Shown: piece by piece, positions 9,530 through 18,608 of the stretch | Numbering within the stretch: position 1 is the stretch's first letter | Layout: the number at the start of each line of letters is the position of its first letter | Assembly (NCBI GenBank): GCA_029556615.1 | Contig: JAKQDD010000157.1 | Location: 1 to 52,579, forward strand | Length of the DNA: 52,579 bases | Direction of reading: 5' to 3' | Source: Verrucomicrobiota bacterium | GTDB lineage: Bacteria; Verrucomicrobiota; Verrucomicrobiia; Limisphaerales; J093 | Translations under genes and position numbers: made by a program | The notes under the pieces: model-generated | What the model was told of the DNA's origin: nothing | The model's input: only the letters and a program-made list of their open reading frames with translations | Databases searched by the model: none

Positions 9530-12500
9530 ATGCCACGAGACGACAACCAGAAGCGGGGCGAGGATCGCCGGGGGAGGGCGTTGTCGGCGGGTCTGTGGGA
9601 TTGGATGGGTCGAGCGGCGGCCGGTTTGGCGGTGGCGCTGGGGTTGTGGACCGTCGGGTGCGGGCGTGTCGAGGGGGGGTCGCCTTGGCGGTTGTACAGG
9701 GCGGCGGACGGCCTGGCGGAATCGCTGACGACGGCACTGACGGTTGGGCCGCGGGGCTCGGTTTGGGCGAAGCACGGCGAGTTGGACACGATCAGCGTGC
9801 TGGATGGCTATGGGGTGGCGCGGGTCCCGGCTCCGCCGGAGCGGTTATTCCGGATCTACGAGAGCCGGGCGGGCCGGGTCTGGGCGGTGTCGCCGCAGGG
9901 TCTGATGGAGTACGTCGCGGACCAGTGGATGCGGCATCCTTTGCCGTCGCTCCAGAAGGGATTCGCTGATCGGCCCGGGCGTGCGCTGCGGCAGATGGCG
10001 ATTCTGCCGGCGGAACAGGATCGGGTCTTGGTGTTGTTGCCGGATCGGCTGATCGCGTATCGGAGTCTGACGCGGGAGGTGGGGGAGCTCTGGCGGAGCG
10101 GGGAGGGGGGAGTGGGGATGTTAAACGACGTGGTACCGGCGCTGGACGGCGGGGTCTGGGTATCGGCGATGCACGGGTTGGTTCGCTGGCCGGGACCGCT
10201 GGCGAAGCTGAATGGGAACACGGTTGCGGTGGAACACCGGGTGCCGCATGAGTTGGGTGTTCAGGACCTGCAGCGGCCGATCGAGGACGAGGGGGGAGGG
10301 GTGACGGCGGTTGCGGAGGCCTCCGATGTGGGGCGTCGGGTGATGGTGCACTTCGATGGGAGCCGGTGGCGGCGGATGTCGGTGTCGGAGGAGAGTCTGC
10401 TGATCGCATGGCGCGGGGAGGAGGGCGGTTTGTTCTGGGGGTTGACGCGGAGGGGCTTGGTTCGGCTGTATCCGGACCGTGGGGTGGTGATGCGGGAGGC
10501 GGCGGTGCCGGCGAACCAGTATTATGACGCGGCGGTGTTGCCGCGGGGGGTGTTTTGGCTGGCGAGCCTGGGCGGGCTGGTTCGCTACTCGCCGTTGGCG
10601 TGGAGGGCGGTCGCGGGTATCGAGGAGGCGCCGGTGGTGATCCACTCGATGGCTGCGGACGCCCGGGGGCGATTGTGGTTGGCGACGAGCGATGGTCCCT
10701 GGCGGTGGGTCGAGGGCCGGTGGGAGTATGGGAAGTGGCCGGAGGGCTTTGATCCTTCCTTCAGGGCTGGGGACCGGTGGTGGCCGCTGGGGGGGGACAG
10801 GCTGGCGATTGCTCCGGCGGACCAGTTGTGGGTCGTGGACGGGGCATCGGGGCGGTGGACCCGGGTGGAGGCACCGGACGATCGTTCCGTGCACAAGATC
10901 CTGGGCCAGGTGTCGGAGGGCGTACTGGGGGTTCACACGGTGGGGCCTGAGGGCGGGGGCAGACTCGAGCTGTTCGATGGGGACGGTTTGCGCTCTTGGC
11001 CCGAGGCGCCGCCGCTGTTGGATTTGGGCCAGGAGCTGTTTTTCCTTGAGCGATCGCAGAATGGGGATTGGTGGCTGGGGGGGAGTGGTGGGCCGGCGGT
11101 ATGGCGGTCGGGGAGCTGGGTGCGGTTTGGCGCGTCGCACGGGTATACGGCGGAGGGCGCGCTCTGTTGGGTGGAGCTGCCGGATGGTCGGATCTGGTGT
11201 GCGGGGTTGGGGCGGTTATGCGAGTTTGATGGCAAGACCTGGGTGCCGTTATTGAGTGGGTTGGATCGGGTGAGCGGGATGATCCGGAGCCATGATGGCA
11301 GCGTTTGGGTGGCCACGGGGAGCGGGCTGTACCGGCACACCCGGGAGACATGGGCATCGGTGGGTGAGGATGAGGGGCTGCCGAGCGAGGTTTGTTTAAG
11401 TGTCTACGAGGACAGCGCGCAGCGGCTTTGGGTGGGAACGGCGCGCGGGCTGGCGCGGTATCATCCGCGGGCGGATGTCGAGCCGCCGCGGACGGTGTCG
11501 ATTGTTGTGGATGGGCCAGTCGAGGGCGGTCCGGAGAGCATGGTGCAGGTGCGGTTTCGGGGGCGGGATCGTTGGCAGGCGACGGCGGATCATCGGCTGT
11601 TGTTTTCGCACCGGCTGGACGGTGGGGCGTGGTCGCCTTTCCGGCCGACGGCGCTGGCGGTGTTCAGGGGATTGAGGGCGGGGAGCCACCGGCTGGAGGT
11701 GCGGGCGCTTGACCGGAACTGGAACATCGAGCCGAGGCCGGCGATGCTGGACTTCGAGGTGATCGTGCCGTGGCACCGGGATCGGCGATTGCTGTATGTG
11801 GGGTTGGCGGCCGGGGTGGCGGTGTTGTTCTCGGCCGGGGTGGCTCTGAACCGTCATTGGCGGCTGCGGCGCAGTTTTGCCGAGGTCGAGCGGAAGGTGG
11901 CGGATCGGACGCGCGAGCTCGAGCAGGCGACGCAAGCGCTGGCGCACAGTCAGAAGATGACGGCGCTGGGGACGCTTGCGGCGGGCATTGCCCATGATTT
12001 CAACAACATCCTCTCCATCATCCGGGGGTCGGCGCAGGTGATTGAGGCCAATCTCGAAGACCGGGAGAAAGTCAGGACCCGGCTGTCCCGGATTCAGGCG
12101 ATGGTGGACCAGGCGAGTGGGATTGTGACGGCGATGCTGGGATTTGGGCATGCGGGGGGTGCTAGCCGTGAGCCGTGCGATCCGGCCGAGGTGGTGGAGC
12201 AGACGCTGCGGCTGCTGGGGGATCGGCTGCCGCGGGAGGTCGCCTTGGATCGAGCGGTCGAGAGCGACCTGCCGCGGGTGTGGGCAGCCCGGGATCTGCT
12301 CGAGCGGATGCTGTTGAACCTCATCTTGAACGCTGCGGACGCGGTGGGGTCGGGTGGCACGATCCGGGTGCGGGCGCGGCGGTTGTCGGCGGTGCCGTCG
12401 GAGGTGGTCCTGGCGCCGACAGCGGCGCGGACCTACGTGGCGGTGAGCGTCGAGGACAGCGGCTGCGGGATCGCGCCCGAGATTCGGCTGCGGTTGTTCG

Positions 12501-12697
12501 AACCGTTCTTTACGACCAAGGCCCTGTCATCGCGTCGGGGGGCCGGTCTGGGATTGTTCATGGTCTATGAGTCCGCGAAGGAGATGGGGCACGGGCTGGC
12601 CGTCGAGTCGGAGATCGGGCGGGGCAGCCGGTTCACGGTGATTCTGCCGGAGGCGGAAGAGGGTGCGGCGGCCGAGACGGAGCGAGAAAATCATTGA
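9530..12697 (+). CDS. Two-component sensor histidine kinase with periplasmic propeller domain
   Basis: The 1055-residue protein begins with a hydrophobic segment and a lipobox-like LWTVGC at about residue 44. Next comes a large periplasmic region (50-650) of short propeller repeats such as GSVWVATGSGLYR and QRLWVGTARGLARY (Reg_prop type), then a Y_Y_Y-like immunoglobulin-fold domain (about 680-750) and a membrane helix near 755-775. Cytoplasmic parts are a HisKA domain with LAAGIAHDFNN (phospho-accepting His822) and an HATPase_c domain with the N box LLNLILNAADAV (about 928), DSGCGIAP (about 975) and GAGLGLF (about 1004). It resembles polysaccharide-sensing hybrid systems of Bacteroidetes but lacks a receiver and a DNA-binding domain. 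No response regulator is in the window. Its stop overlaps the start of the argA-like gene. Confidence 0.9.
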   Translation: MPRDDNQKRGEDRRGRALSAGLWDWMGRAAAGLAVALGLWTVGCGRVEGGSPWRLYRAADGLAESLTTALTVGPRGSVWAKHGELDTISVLDGYGVARVPAPPERLFRIYESRAGRVWAVSPQGLMEYVADQWMRHPLPSLQKGFADRPGRALRQMAILPAEQDRVLVLLPDRLIAYRSLTREVGELWRSGEGGVGMLNDVVPALDGGVWVSAMHGLVRWPGPLAKLNGNTVAVEHRVPHELGVQDLQRPIEDEGGGVTAVAEASDVGRRVMVHFDGSRWRRMSVSEESLLIAWRGEEGGLFWGLTRRGLVRLYPDRGVVMREAAVPANQYYDAAVLPRGVFWLASLGGLVRYSPLAWRAVAGIEEAPVVIHSMAADARGRLWLATSDGPWRWVEGRWEYGKWPEGFDPSFRAGDRWWPLGGDRLAIAPADQLWVVDGASGRWTRVEAPDDRSVHKILGQVSEGVLGVHTVGPEGGGRLELFDGDGLRSWPEAPPLLDLGQELFFLERSQNGDWWLGGSGGPAVWRSGSWVRFGASHGYTAEGALCWVELPDGRIWCAGLGRLCEFDGKTWVPLLSGLDRVSGMIRSHDGSVWVATGSGLYRHTRETWASVGEDEGLPSEVCLSVYEDSAQRLWVGTARGLARYHPRADVEPPRTVSIVVDGPVEGGPESMVQVRFRGRDRWQATADHRLLFSHRLDGGAWSPFRPTALAVFRGLRAGSHRLEVRALDRNWNIEPRPAMLDFEVIVPWHRDRRLLYVGLAAGVAVLFSAGVALNRHWRLRRSFAEVERKVADRTRELEQATQALAHSQKMTALGTLAAGIAHDFNNILSIIRGSAQVIEANLEDREKVRTRLSRIQAMVDQASGIVTAMLGFGHAGGASREPCDPAEVVEQTLRLLGDRLPREVALDRAVESDLPRVWAARDLLERMLLNLILNAADAVGSGGTIRVRARRLSAVPSEVVLAPTAARTYVAVSVEDSGCGIAPEIRLRLFEPFFTTKALSSRRGAGLGLFMVYESAKEMGHGLAVESEIGRGSRFTVILPEAEEGAAAETERENH

Positions 12698-14031
12698 AAC
12701 TGGCGGCCGGCGCCTTACTGATGGGCGGGTTGGGATGGACTGAACCGCACGTGAAACCGACCGACTTACGCGGCATTCTGCAATACGTCCCGCGCTTCCG
12801 CGAGCGCACGTTTGTGATCAGCGTGGATGGGGCGATTGTCACCGACGAGAATTTCGCGAACATCCTGCTGGATGTGGCGGTGTTGCGTTCGCTGAACATC
12901 CGGGTGGTGCTGGTGCACGGCGCATCGGCGCAGATCCGGCTGCTGGCGGCGGAGCGGGGCGTTACCCCTTCGGATTTCGACGGCAGCGGGACGACTGATG
13001 CGGCGACGCTGCAATTGGCGCTGACTGCGGCGGGCCGCCTGACCCAGGAGATCCTGGAGGGGCTGGCGGCGCATGACATCCGGGCGGCCACGCCCAACGC
13101 CATCGGCGCCGTGCCGATGGGCATTCTCCAGGGGGTGGACCACCAGTACACGGGCCGGGTCGAGCGGGTGGACGTCGAGCACCTGCAAACCCTGCTGCAG
13201 CACGGGATTTTGCCGGTGATCCCGCCCCTGGGGTACGACGGGGAAGGGAGCACATACCGGGTGAACTCGGACGGTGTGGCCGTGGCCCTGGCGGAGGCGC
13301 TGCGGGCGATCAAGCTGGTGTTTGTGACCACGTGTGACGGGCTCACGAGGCAGGGGCGTCTGTTCCGGCAGATGTTGGTGAGCGACCTCGAGGAGCTGCT
13401 GGCCCACCGCCGGGACGACCTGGCGCCGGAATCGCTGTCGAAGGCCATTCACGCCGCCGCTGCCGGGCGCGCGGGGATTCCGCGGGTTCACATCCTGAAC
13501 GGGCGGCTCGACGAGGCTCTATTGACGGAGGTGTTTTCGAATGAGGGGGTGGGCACGCTGGTGTACGCGAACGAGTATCAGCAGATCCGCCGGGCGCTGA
13601 AGAAGGACATCCCGAGCATCCTGAAGCTGATCCAGCCGTCCGTCGAGAACCAGGAGATCGTGCGGCGCTCGCGGGCATCGATCGAGAAGACCCTGGGCGA
13701 GTTTTATCTTTTCGAGACCGACAAGAACCCGGTGGGGTGCATCGCGCTGCATTTGCATCCGGAGCAGGGTTTGGGGGAGGTGGCCTGTCTTTGCGTGAGT
13801 CCGTCCCATGAGAACCAGGGGATTGGCCGGCGGCTGATTCACTACGCGGAGAATCGCGCGCGGGAGATGGGCTTGCGGATTCTGATTGCGCTATCGACGC
13901 AGGCATTCACGTATTTCCAGTCCAAGGCCGGGTTCGTCGAGGGTTCGCCGGACGATCTCCCCCCCTCGCGGAGGGAGAAGTACGACCAGAGCGGGCGGCG
14001 TTCGAAGGTCCTGCTCAAGCACCTGAAATGA
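12694..14031 (+). CDS. argA: Amino-acid N-acetyltransferase (N-acetylglutamate synthase, ArgA type)
   Basis: The protein (up to 445 residues, E. coli ArgA 443) joins an amino-acid-kinase-like domain to a C-terminal GNAT domain. The first contains FVISVDGAIV, VLVHGASAQIRLLAAERG and INSDGVAVA-like stretches. The second (about 300-445) has GEVACLCVSPSHENQGIGRRLI, the acetyl-CoA-binding Q/RxxGxG/A motif. It catalyses the first step of arginine synthesis. The start is uncertain. The TTG at 12694 overlaps the kinase stop and has GGAG 12 bases upstream. An ATG at 12721 and a GTG at 12751 are alternatives, and homologues usually begin near the latter. The next gene overlaps its stop by four bases (ATGA). 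Confidence 0.88.
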   Translation: MKLAAGALLMGGLGWTEPHVKPTDLRGILQYVPRFRERTFVISVDGAIVTDENFANILLDVAVLRSLNIRVVLVHGASAQIRLLAAERGVTPSDFDGSGTTDAATLQLALTAAGRLTQEILEGLAAHDIRAATPNAIGAVPMGILQGVDHQYTGRVERVDVEHLQTLLQHGILPVIPPLGYDGEGSTYRVNSDGVAVALAEALRAIKLVFVTTCDGLTRQGRLFRQMLVSDLEELLAHRRDDLAPESLSKAIHAAAAGRAGIPRVHILNGRLDEALLTEVFSNEGVGTLVYANEYQQIRRALKKDIPSILKLIQPSVENQEIVRRSRASIEKTLGEFYLFETDKNPVGCIALHLHPEQGLGEVACLCVSPSHENQGIGRRLIHYAENRAREMGLRILIALSTQAFTYFQSKAGFVEGSPDDLPPSRREKYDQSGRRSKVLLKHLK

Positions 14032-14618
14032 AGGGGAGCGCGTTTCCCGGGACTCGTGCTGTCCGGCCGCGTCTTCCGGAGGCCTTTTTCCTGGCCCTGC
14101 GGCGTCGAGGCGTGCGTCCGAGCCGCTGGCTGTTGACCGTGAGCGTTGCCCGACAGCGGGTGGGTCTGTTCGAGGTGATTGGCGTGGCGACCCTGTCGCG
14201 GCGGCCGGTGGCGGTATTCACCCGCGAATTCCTGGCCTCGACCTCGAGGCATGGTGTGGGTCAAGTGCGGGACTCGAATCGGACGCCGCTGGGGCTGCAC
14301 CGGATCGCTGTGAAAGCCGGGGGCGGGTGGCCGCCGGGGGTGGTGCTGGTGAATCGCAAGCCGATCGGGTTCACGTGGCAGGGCCGGCCGGCTGCGGCCA
14401 TCGCCCATCGGGTGCTTTGGCTCGAGGGTTTGGAGCCGGGTTTGAATCGCGGGGGCAACGTCGATACCTACGATCGCTTCATTTACATCCACGGGGTGGG
14501 CGACGAGACCACGCTGGGCAGGCCCTGTTCTCGAGGCTGCGTGCATTTGGCCGCTGCCGACTTGATCCTATGGTACGACCGGCTTCCGTGCGGCACGCTG
14601 GTCTGGATTGAGGCGTGA
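14028..14618 (+). CDS. L,D-transpeptidase (YkuD family) catalytic domain protein
   Basis: The 196-residue protein has the YkuD active-site signature: the histidine in RFIYIHGVGDET and the cysteine in SRGCVHLA near residues 155-180. L,D-transpeptidases form 3-3 peptidoglycan cross-links or attach proteins to peptidoglycan. In similar small proteins a role in wall editing is only presumed. No clear signal peptide is present, although residues 15-45 are basic and hydrophobic. The ATG overlaps the argA-like stop (ATGA), which implies translational coupling. Its 3' end overlaps the convergent TPR gene by 51 bases. Confidence 0.82.
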   Translation: MKGSAFPGTRAVRPRLPEAFFLALRRRGVRPSRWLLTVSVARQRVGLFEVIGVATLSRRPVAVFTREFLASTSRHGVGQVRDSNRTPLGLHRIAVKAGGGWPPGVVLVNRKPIGFTWQGRPAAAIAHRVLWLEGLEPGLNRGGNVDTYDRFIYIHGVGDETTLGRPCSRGCVHLAAADLILWYDRLPCGTLVWIEA

Positions 14619-15407
14619 GTTCAGGCGATGGAGGAGGGCTTTGGCGCGGTGGAGCCATACCTTGTCTTTGCGCCGTTGAAAGGCTGGGGCGTGGGCGTCG
14701 TCGTCGACGACCTCGCGGAGTTCGGCGCGGGCGGCTTCGGACTCTCCGGCGGCGGCATAGAGCTCGGCGAGCTGGACGCGGGCGCGGGCGTAGGTGTGGT
14801 GTTCGAGGACGCGTTTCCAGGTGGCGAGAGCCTTATCGGTTTGGCCGAGCGCGGTGTAGGTCTCGGCGAGGGCCATGAGGGTGTGGCCGTAGTCGTGGTT
14901 GGGGTTGGCGGCGCAGGTCTGTTCGAGGAGGGGAAGGGCTTCGTTGGCGCGTTTTTGGCGGAGGAGGCATTGCCCGTGATGGGCGAGGGTATCGGTGTCT
15001 TGGGGGTCGCGTTCGAGGGCGGCCCGGTAGCAGGCCTCGGCCTTGGCGAGTTTGCCCTGCTGGAAGTAGATGTCGCCCAACTGGGAGTGGTGATGGGCCT
15101 TGTCGAGGTGGTGGATTTGGTCCTGGAGCTCCTTGATGCGCCGACGGTCGCGGGCGCCTGGGAGTTCGAATCCGCGGATCGCGGGTGCCGACTGCCGGTA
15201 GACGAGGAAGAAGTAGAGAACGGCGTTGAGGAACGGGAAGATGACGATGAACAGCACCCAGAACCACTCCTCGCGCCGGATGGCGTCGATGACCATCCAC
15301 AGGGCGAATAGGCCGAAGAGGAGGAGGAGCGGGCTGCTGAAGTTCAGAAGATCCCACAACCAGGCGAGGAGGGGTCCGACGGCGGGTGATGGTGTCGCGG
15401 CGGGCAT
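14568..15407 (-). CDS. Membrane-anchored TPR protein with PLDc_N-like segment
   Basis: The 279-residue protein has two N-terminal membrane helices (about 22-45 and 48-70) with the pattern WMVIDAIRREEWFWVLFIV. This resembles the PLDc_N (phospholipase D-nuclease N-terminal) hydrophobic module. From about residue 100 it consists of TPR-like repeats (GDIYFQQGKLAKAEACYRAAL, GQCLLRQKRANEALPLLEQ, AETYTALGQTDKALATWKR, AELYAAAGESEAARAEL). The family has no established function. A scaffold at the cytoplasmic membrane is a reasonable guess. Its 3' end overlaps the YkuD gene tail-to-tail, and it lies 27 bases downstream of the phosphatase gene on the same strand. Confidence 0.75.
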   Translation of the reverse strand: MPAATPSPAVGPLLAWLWDLLNFSSPLLLLFGLFALWMVIDAIRREEWFWVLFIVIFPFLNAVLYFFLVYRQSAPAIRGFELPGARDRRRIKELQDQIHHLDKAHHHSQLGDIYFQQGKLAKAEACYRAALERDPQDTDTLAHHGQCLLRQKRANEALPLLEQTCAANPNHDYGHTLMALAETYTALGQTDKALATWKRVLEHHTYARARVQLAELYAAAGESEAARAELREVVDDDAHAPAFQRRKDKVWLHRAKALLHRLNSRLNPDQRAARKPVVP

Positions 15408-15434
15408 GGGCTGGCGGCGTGGGGCGGGCAGGCG

Positions 15435-16919
15435 TCAGACCCAGGCGGCCCGGGTTTCGACCTCATCCGCGGTGGGCTGGCATTCCCCGAGGAGCGGCGC
15501 TTCGGGGTTGCGGTAGTCGATCTGGGCGAGGTCGGTGTAGATTCGGAATACGTCGGTATTCTGGAGGAAGCCAGTGAAGCGGGAGGCGCCGGGGCCGAAG
15601 GCGACGAGGGGGACGAAATCGGCGGTGTGCGAAGTGCCGGTCCAGCCGACGCCGAGGTGGTTGGCGAGGAGTTGGCCGAGGTGGGCCTCGACAGAATTCA
15701 TGTGACTGTAGAGAGCCTGCCCTTTCTTCTGAAAGGCGGCGAGGACGAGAGCGATCTTGGCATCGGGCGCGTTGTAGCCGGTGGCCTCCTTGAGGAGGCG
15801 TTGGAGGTGGGCGGCGGAGGGGTTCTTGACGAGATCGGGTTCGAGGCTTTCAAAGGAGCGGGTGGCTTTCAGGATGTTGGTGAAGAGGGGGATGGTTTCC
15901 TTGTAGCCGGAGCCGGTGCCGTTGAGGCCCGGGTTGGCCGTTCCGTGGTCGGTGGTCACGACCAGGAGGGTGTCGGGCACACGCTGCTGGAACTCGAGGC
16001 AGATGGCGAGGGCATCGTCGAAGGCGACGAGATCGCGCACGGCGGTGGCGATGTCGCAGGCGTGGGCGCCGTGGTCGACGCGGCCGCCTTCGACCTGGAG
16101 GATGAAGTGCCCGGCGGCCTCGAGTTGCCGGAGGGCGGCGCGGGTCATGTCGGCGAGGGTGGGGACGGTTTTTCGGAGCTCGTCACTTGCCTGGTGATCG
16201 ATGGTGAAGGGGAGATGTCCGGAGGCGAACGTGCCGAGGCAGGGCTGGCCGCGGGGTGCAGCGGCGAGCTGGCTGGCGGTCTGGAGGACCGAGTAGCCGG
16301 CCCTGGCGAACTCGGCGTGGAGATCTCGTTTGTCCTTGCGCCGGGTGGGCTCGAAGTATTTCCGGCCGCCGCCGAGGAGGACATCGATCTTCCGTTCGAG
16401 GTATTGGAGGGCGATGTGCTCGGCGGTGCCGCGGTTGTCGGTGTTGGCGGCGAATCCGGCGGGGGTGGCGTGGGTGATTTCGGTTGTGGTGACCAGCCCG
16501 CGCTTCCAGCCGGCTTCGGCGGCCAGGGAGCAGAGGGGACGGAGGTTCGTGCCGTCCGGGAGCTGATTCAGGACGCCGTTGACGACACGGGAACCTGTGC
16601 TCCAACTGGATGAGGCGGCGGCGGAGTCGGTGACCCACGAATTGAGGGAGCGCATGTTGACGAGCGCGGTGTGGGCCGCGGGCTGGCGGCAAAGATCGAG
16701 CCAGCGCAGTCCGGTCTTCCGGTGGAGCCGGGAGAAATGATCGCCCAGCGTCAGCGTCCCGATGCTGGTGCCGTCGGCGACGAGGTGGATGAGGTGTCGC
16801 GGACGGGCGTCCGGGGCTGTGGCGGCGGTCGTGGCGGAGCGGACGATGGCGGGGCAGCCGAGGACCCCGGCTCCGGCCAGGGCCGCGTGTCGGAAGAAGG
16901 CACGTCGGGAACCAGACAT
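15435..16919 (-). CDS. Alkaline phosphatase, Tat-exported
   Basis: The 494-residue protein begins MSGSRRAFFRHAALAGAGVLG, a Tat-type signal (SRRxFF). It carries PhoA-family metal and catalytic motifs: HLVADGTSIG (metal Asp), VTDSAAASSSWSTG with the nucleophilic serine, THATPAGF, VEGGRVDHGAHACD, TTDHGTANPG and SHTADFVPL. The motif order and length match bacterial alkaline phosphatases (450-500). The enzyme would release phosphate from organic esters in the periplasm. The frame stays open well upstream, but the ATG at 16919 gives the signal peptide. It is divergent from the GT2 gene. No Pho box could be recognised in the 106-base gap. Confidence 0.92.
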   Translation of the reverse strand: MSGSRRAFFRHAALAGAGVLGCPAIVRSATTAATAPDARPRHLIHLVADGTSIGTLTLGDHFSRLHRKTGLRWLDLCRQPAAHTALVNMRSLNSWVTDSAAASSSWSTGSRVVNGVLNQLPDGTNLRPLCSLAAEAGWKRGLVTTTEITHATPAGFAANTDNRGTAEHIALQYLERKIDVLLGGGRKYFEPTRRKDKRDLHAEFARAGYSVLQTASQLAAAPRGQPCLGTFASGHLPFTIDHQASDELRKTVPTLADMTRAALRQLEAAGHFILQVEGGRVDHGAHACDIATAVRDLVAFDDALAICLEFQQRVPDTLLVVTTDHGTANPGLNGTGSGYKETIPLFTNILKATRSFESLEPDLVKNPSAAHLQRLLKEATGYNAPDAKIALVLAAFQKKGQALYSHMNSVEAHLGQLLANHLGVGWTGTSHTADFVPLVAFGPGASRFTGFLQNTDVFRIYTDLAQIDYRNPEAPLLGECQPTADEVETRAAWV

Positions 16920-17025
16920 ATCCACGAATGATAGAGGAACTTCTGTCTCTTGCCAACAGCGGGCTCGGTTTCCGCTTGCGGGGTTGGGCCGGGCTTTCGA
17001 GACTCCCGGCTGCAGTCCAAACCGT

Positions 17026-17811
17026 ATGAACGCGAACGACTCCCGGTCCGCTGAGAAGGCGAGTCTGCGGCCGGCACCTGCCTTTTCGGGTCTGGCTGCG
17101 GCGTCAGCGCGGGCCGCCGACGGCCCTTGTGTGGCGGTGGTGATGCCGGTGTACAACGAGGCGGCGACGCTGGAAGCGGCGGTTCGGGCAGTGCTTGCCC
17201 AACCGGTGGTGCAGGAGGTGATTGGGGTGGACGATGCCTCGACGGACGGCTCTTGGGCCGTGCTCGAGCGCTGTGCCGCCATCGATCCGCGCCTGCGCCT
17301 GCTGCGACACGACCGGAACCAGGGCAAAGGCGCGGCGCTGCGGACCGGTTTCGCCCAGGTCCGAGCCCCGATCGTCTTGGTCCAGGATGCTGATCTCGAG
17401 TACGATCCCGCGGAGTACGCGGTCTTGCTGGGACCGATTCTCGCCGGGAAGGCGGACGTGGTTTTTGGGTCGCGGTTCCAGGGGTCTGGGGCGCACCGCG
17501 TGCTGTACTTCTGGCATGCGATGGGCAACAAGTTCCTGACGTTGCTCTCGAACATGCTGACGAACCTGAACCTGACGGACGTTGAGACCTGCTACAAGGT
17601 GTTTCGGCGCGAGGTGCTCGAGAGGATCCGGATCGAGGAATCGCGATTTGGCTTCGAGATCGAGGTGATTGCGAAGATCAGCCGGTTGGGGGTGCGCCTG
17701 TACGAGGTGCCGATCTCGTATCATGGCCGCACGTATGCGGAGGGGAAGAAGGCGACTTGGCGGGACGGTTTGAGCGCGCTGCGGTGCGTGGTGAAGTACA
17801 ACCTGGGGTGA
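17026..17811 (+). CDS. Glycosyltransferase family 2 (polyprenyl/dolichyl-phosphate sugar synthase-like)
   Basis: The 261-residue protein has a GT-A fold of family 2. VAVVMPVYNEAATLEAAVRAVL lies near residue 36, followed by IGVDDASTDGSW, NQGKGAALRTGF and the DXD-like QDADLEYDPAEY. A C-terminal ESRFGFEIEVIAKISR and VPISYHGRTYAEGKK segment matches the DPM1/ArnC-like subfamily, which transfers a sugar from a nucleotide donor to polyprenyl phosphate. No C-terminal membrane helices are present. The methyltransferase gene begins five bases after its stop, so the two are probably co-translated. A role in surface glycan synthesis is inferred. Confidence 0.87.
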   Translation: MNANDSRSAEKASLRPAPAFSGLAAASARAADGPCVAVVMPVYNEAATLEAAVRAVLAQPVVQEVIGVDDASTDGSWAVLERCAAIDPRLRLLRHDRNQGKGAALRTGFAQVRAPIVLVQDADLEYDPAEYAVLLGPILAGKADVVFGSRFQGSGAHRVLYFWHAMGNKFLTLLSNMLTNLNLTDVETCYKVFRREVLERIRIEESRFGFEIEVIAKISRLGVRLYEVPISYHGRTYAEGKKATWRDGLSALRCVVKYNLG

Positions 17812-17816
17812 GCCTC

Positions 17817-18536
17817 ATGGCAGACTCGTGCAGGTCTTACGGGCCACCGGGGGGAGGTTTCGAGTTCGACGCTCTGGCTGGCGCGGTCCGATATCGGGCG
17901 GCACTCGTGCGCGAGTTTGGGCCGTGGCTGCGGGGGCGGGTGCTCGAAGTGGGGGCGGGCATTGGGCAACTGACGGCGCTGATTCGCGATTGCGCGGGCG
18001 TCGAGGCCCTGGTGGCCGTCGAACCGGACCCGGGGTTTTGTCGGCGGCTCCGGGAGGATTTGCCGGACGTGGAGACCGTCGAGGGCACGGTGGCGGCGGT
18101 GGATCCATCGAGCGTTTGGGACGCGCTGATCTCGGTGAACGTGCTCGAGCACATTGCCGATGACGCCGCGGAGTTGTCGGCGTACCGGCGGTTGCTGACG
18201 GGGCGGGGTGGCCATCTCTGTTTGTTCGTTCCGGCGGGTCCCGGGCTGCTGTCCCCGATGGATCGGGACTTCGGGCATCATCGACGCTACACGCGCGGTG
18301 GTCTGCGGCGTCTTCTGGTTGAGGCCGGGTTCGATGTGCTGCGGTTGCACCCCTTCAATATGGTTGGGTACTTTGCCTGGTGGCTGGCGTTCAAGGTGCT
18401 CCGCCGCCGCCGGTTCAATCCGGCGGCGGTGCGTTTCTTTGACCGGCGGGTGTTTCCGGTCATGCACGCCTGGGAATCCAGGGTTGTCCGGCCACCGTTC
18501 GGTCAGAGCCTGCTGGCCGTGGCCAACTGCAGGTGA
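17817..18536 (+). CDS. Class I SAM-dependent methyltransferase
   Basis: The 239-residue protein has a Rossmann methyltransferase core: RVLEVGAGIGQLTALI (motif I, near residue 41), VAVEPDPGFCRRL (motif II), then ISVNVLEHIADD and a late LCLFVPAGP strand. HHRRYTRGGLRRLLVEAGF near 160 is typical of methyltransferases found with glycosyltransferases. The ATG at 17817 gives the usual N-terminus. It follows the GT2 gene directly, so a glycolipid or surface glycan substrate is likely but unproven. Confidence 0.83.
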   Translation: MADSCRSYGPPGGGFEFDALAGAVRYRAALVREFGPWLRGRVLEVGAGIGQLTALIRDCAGVEALVAVEPDPGFCRRLREDLPDVETVEGTVAAVDPSSVWDALISVNVLEHIADDAAELSAYRRLLTGRGGHLCLFVPAGPGLLSPMDRDFGHHRRYTRGGLRRLLVEAGFDVLRLHPFNMVGYFAWWLAFKVLRRRRFNPAAVRFFDRRVFPVMHAWESRVVRPPFGQSLLAVANCR

Positions 18537-18608
18537 AAGGGGGCGCCCCGCGGACAGTCCTCGGGCCGCACTCAGCGCGGGCGGCTGCGGAATGAGCCTG
18601 GTGTGGTG

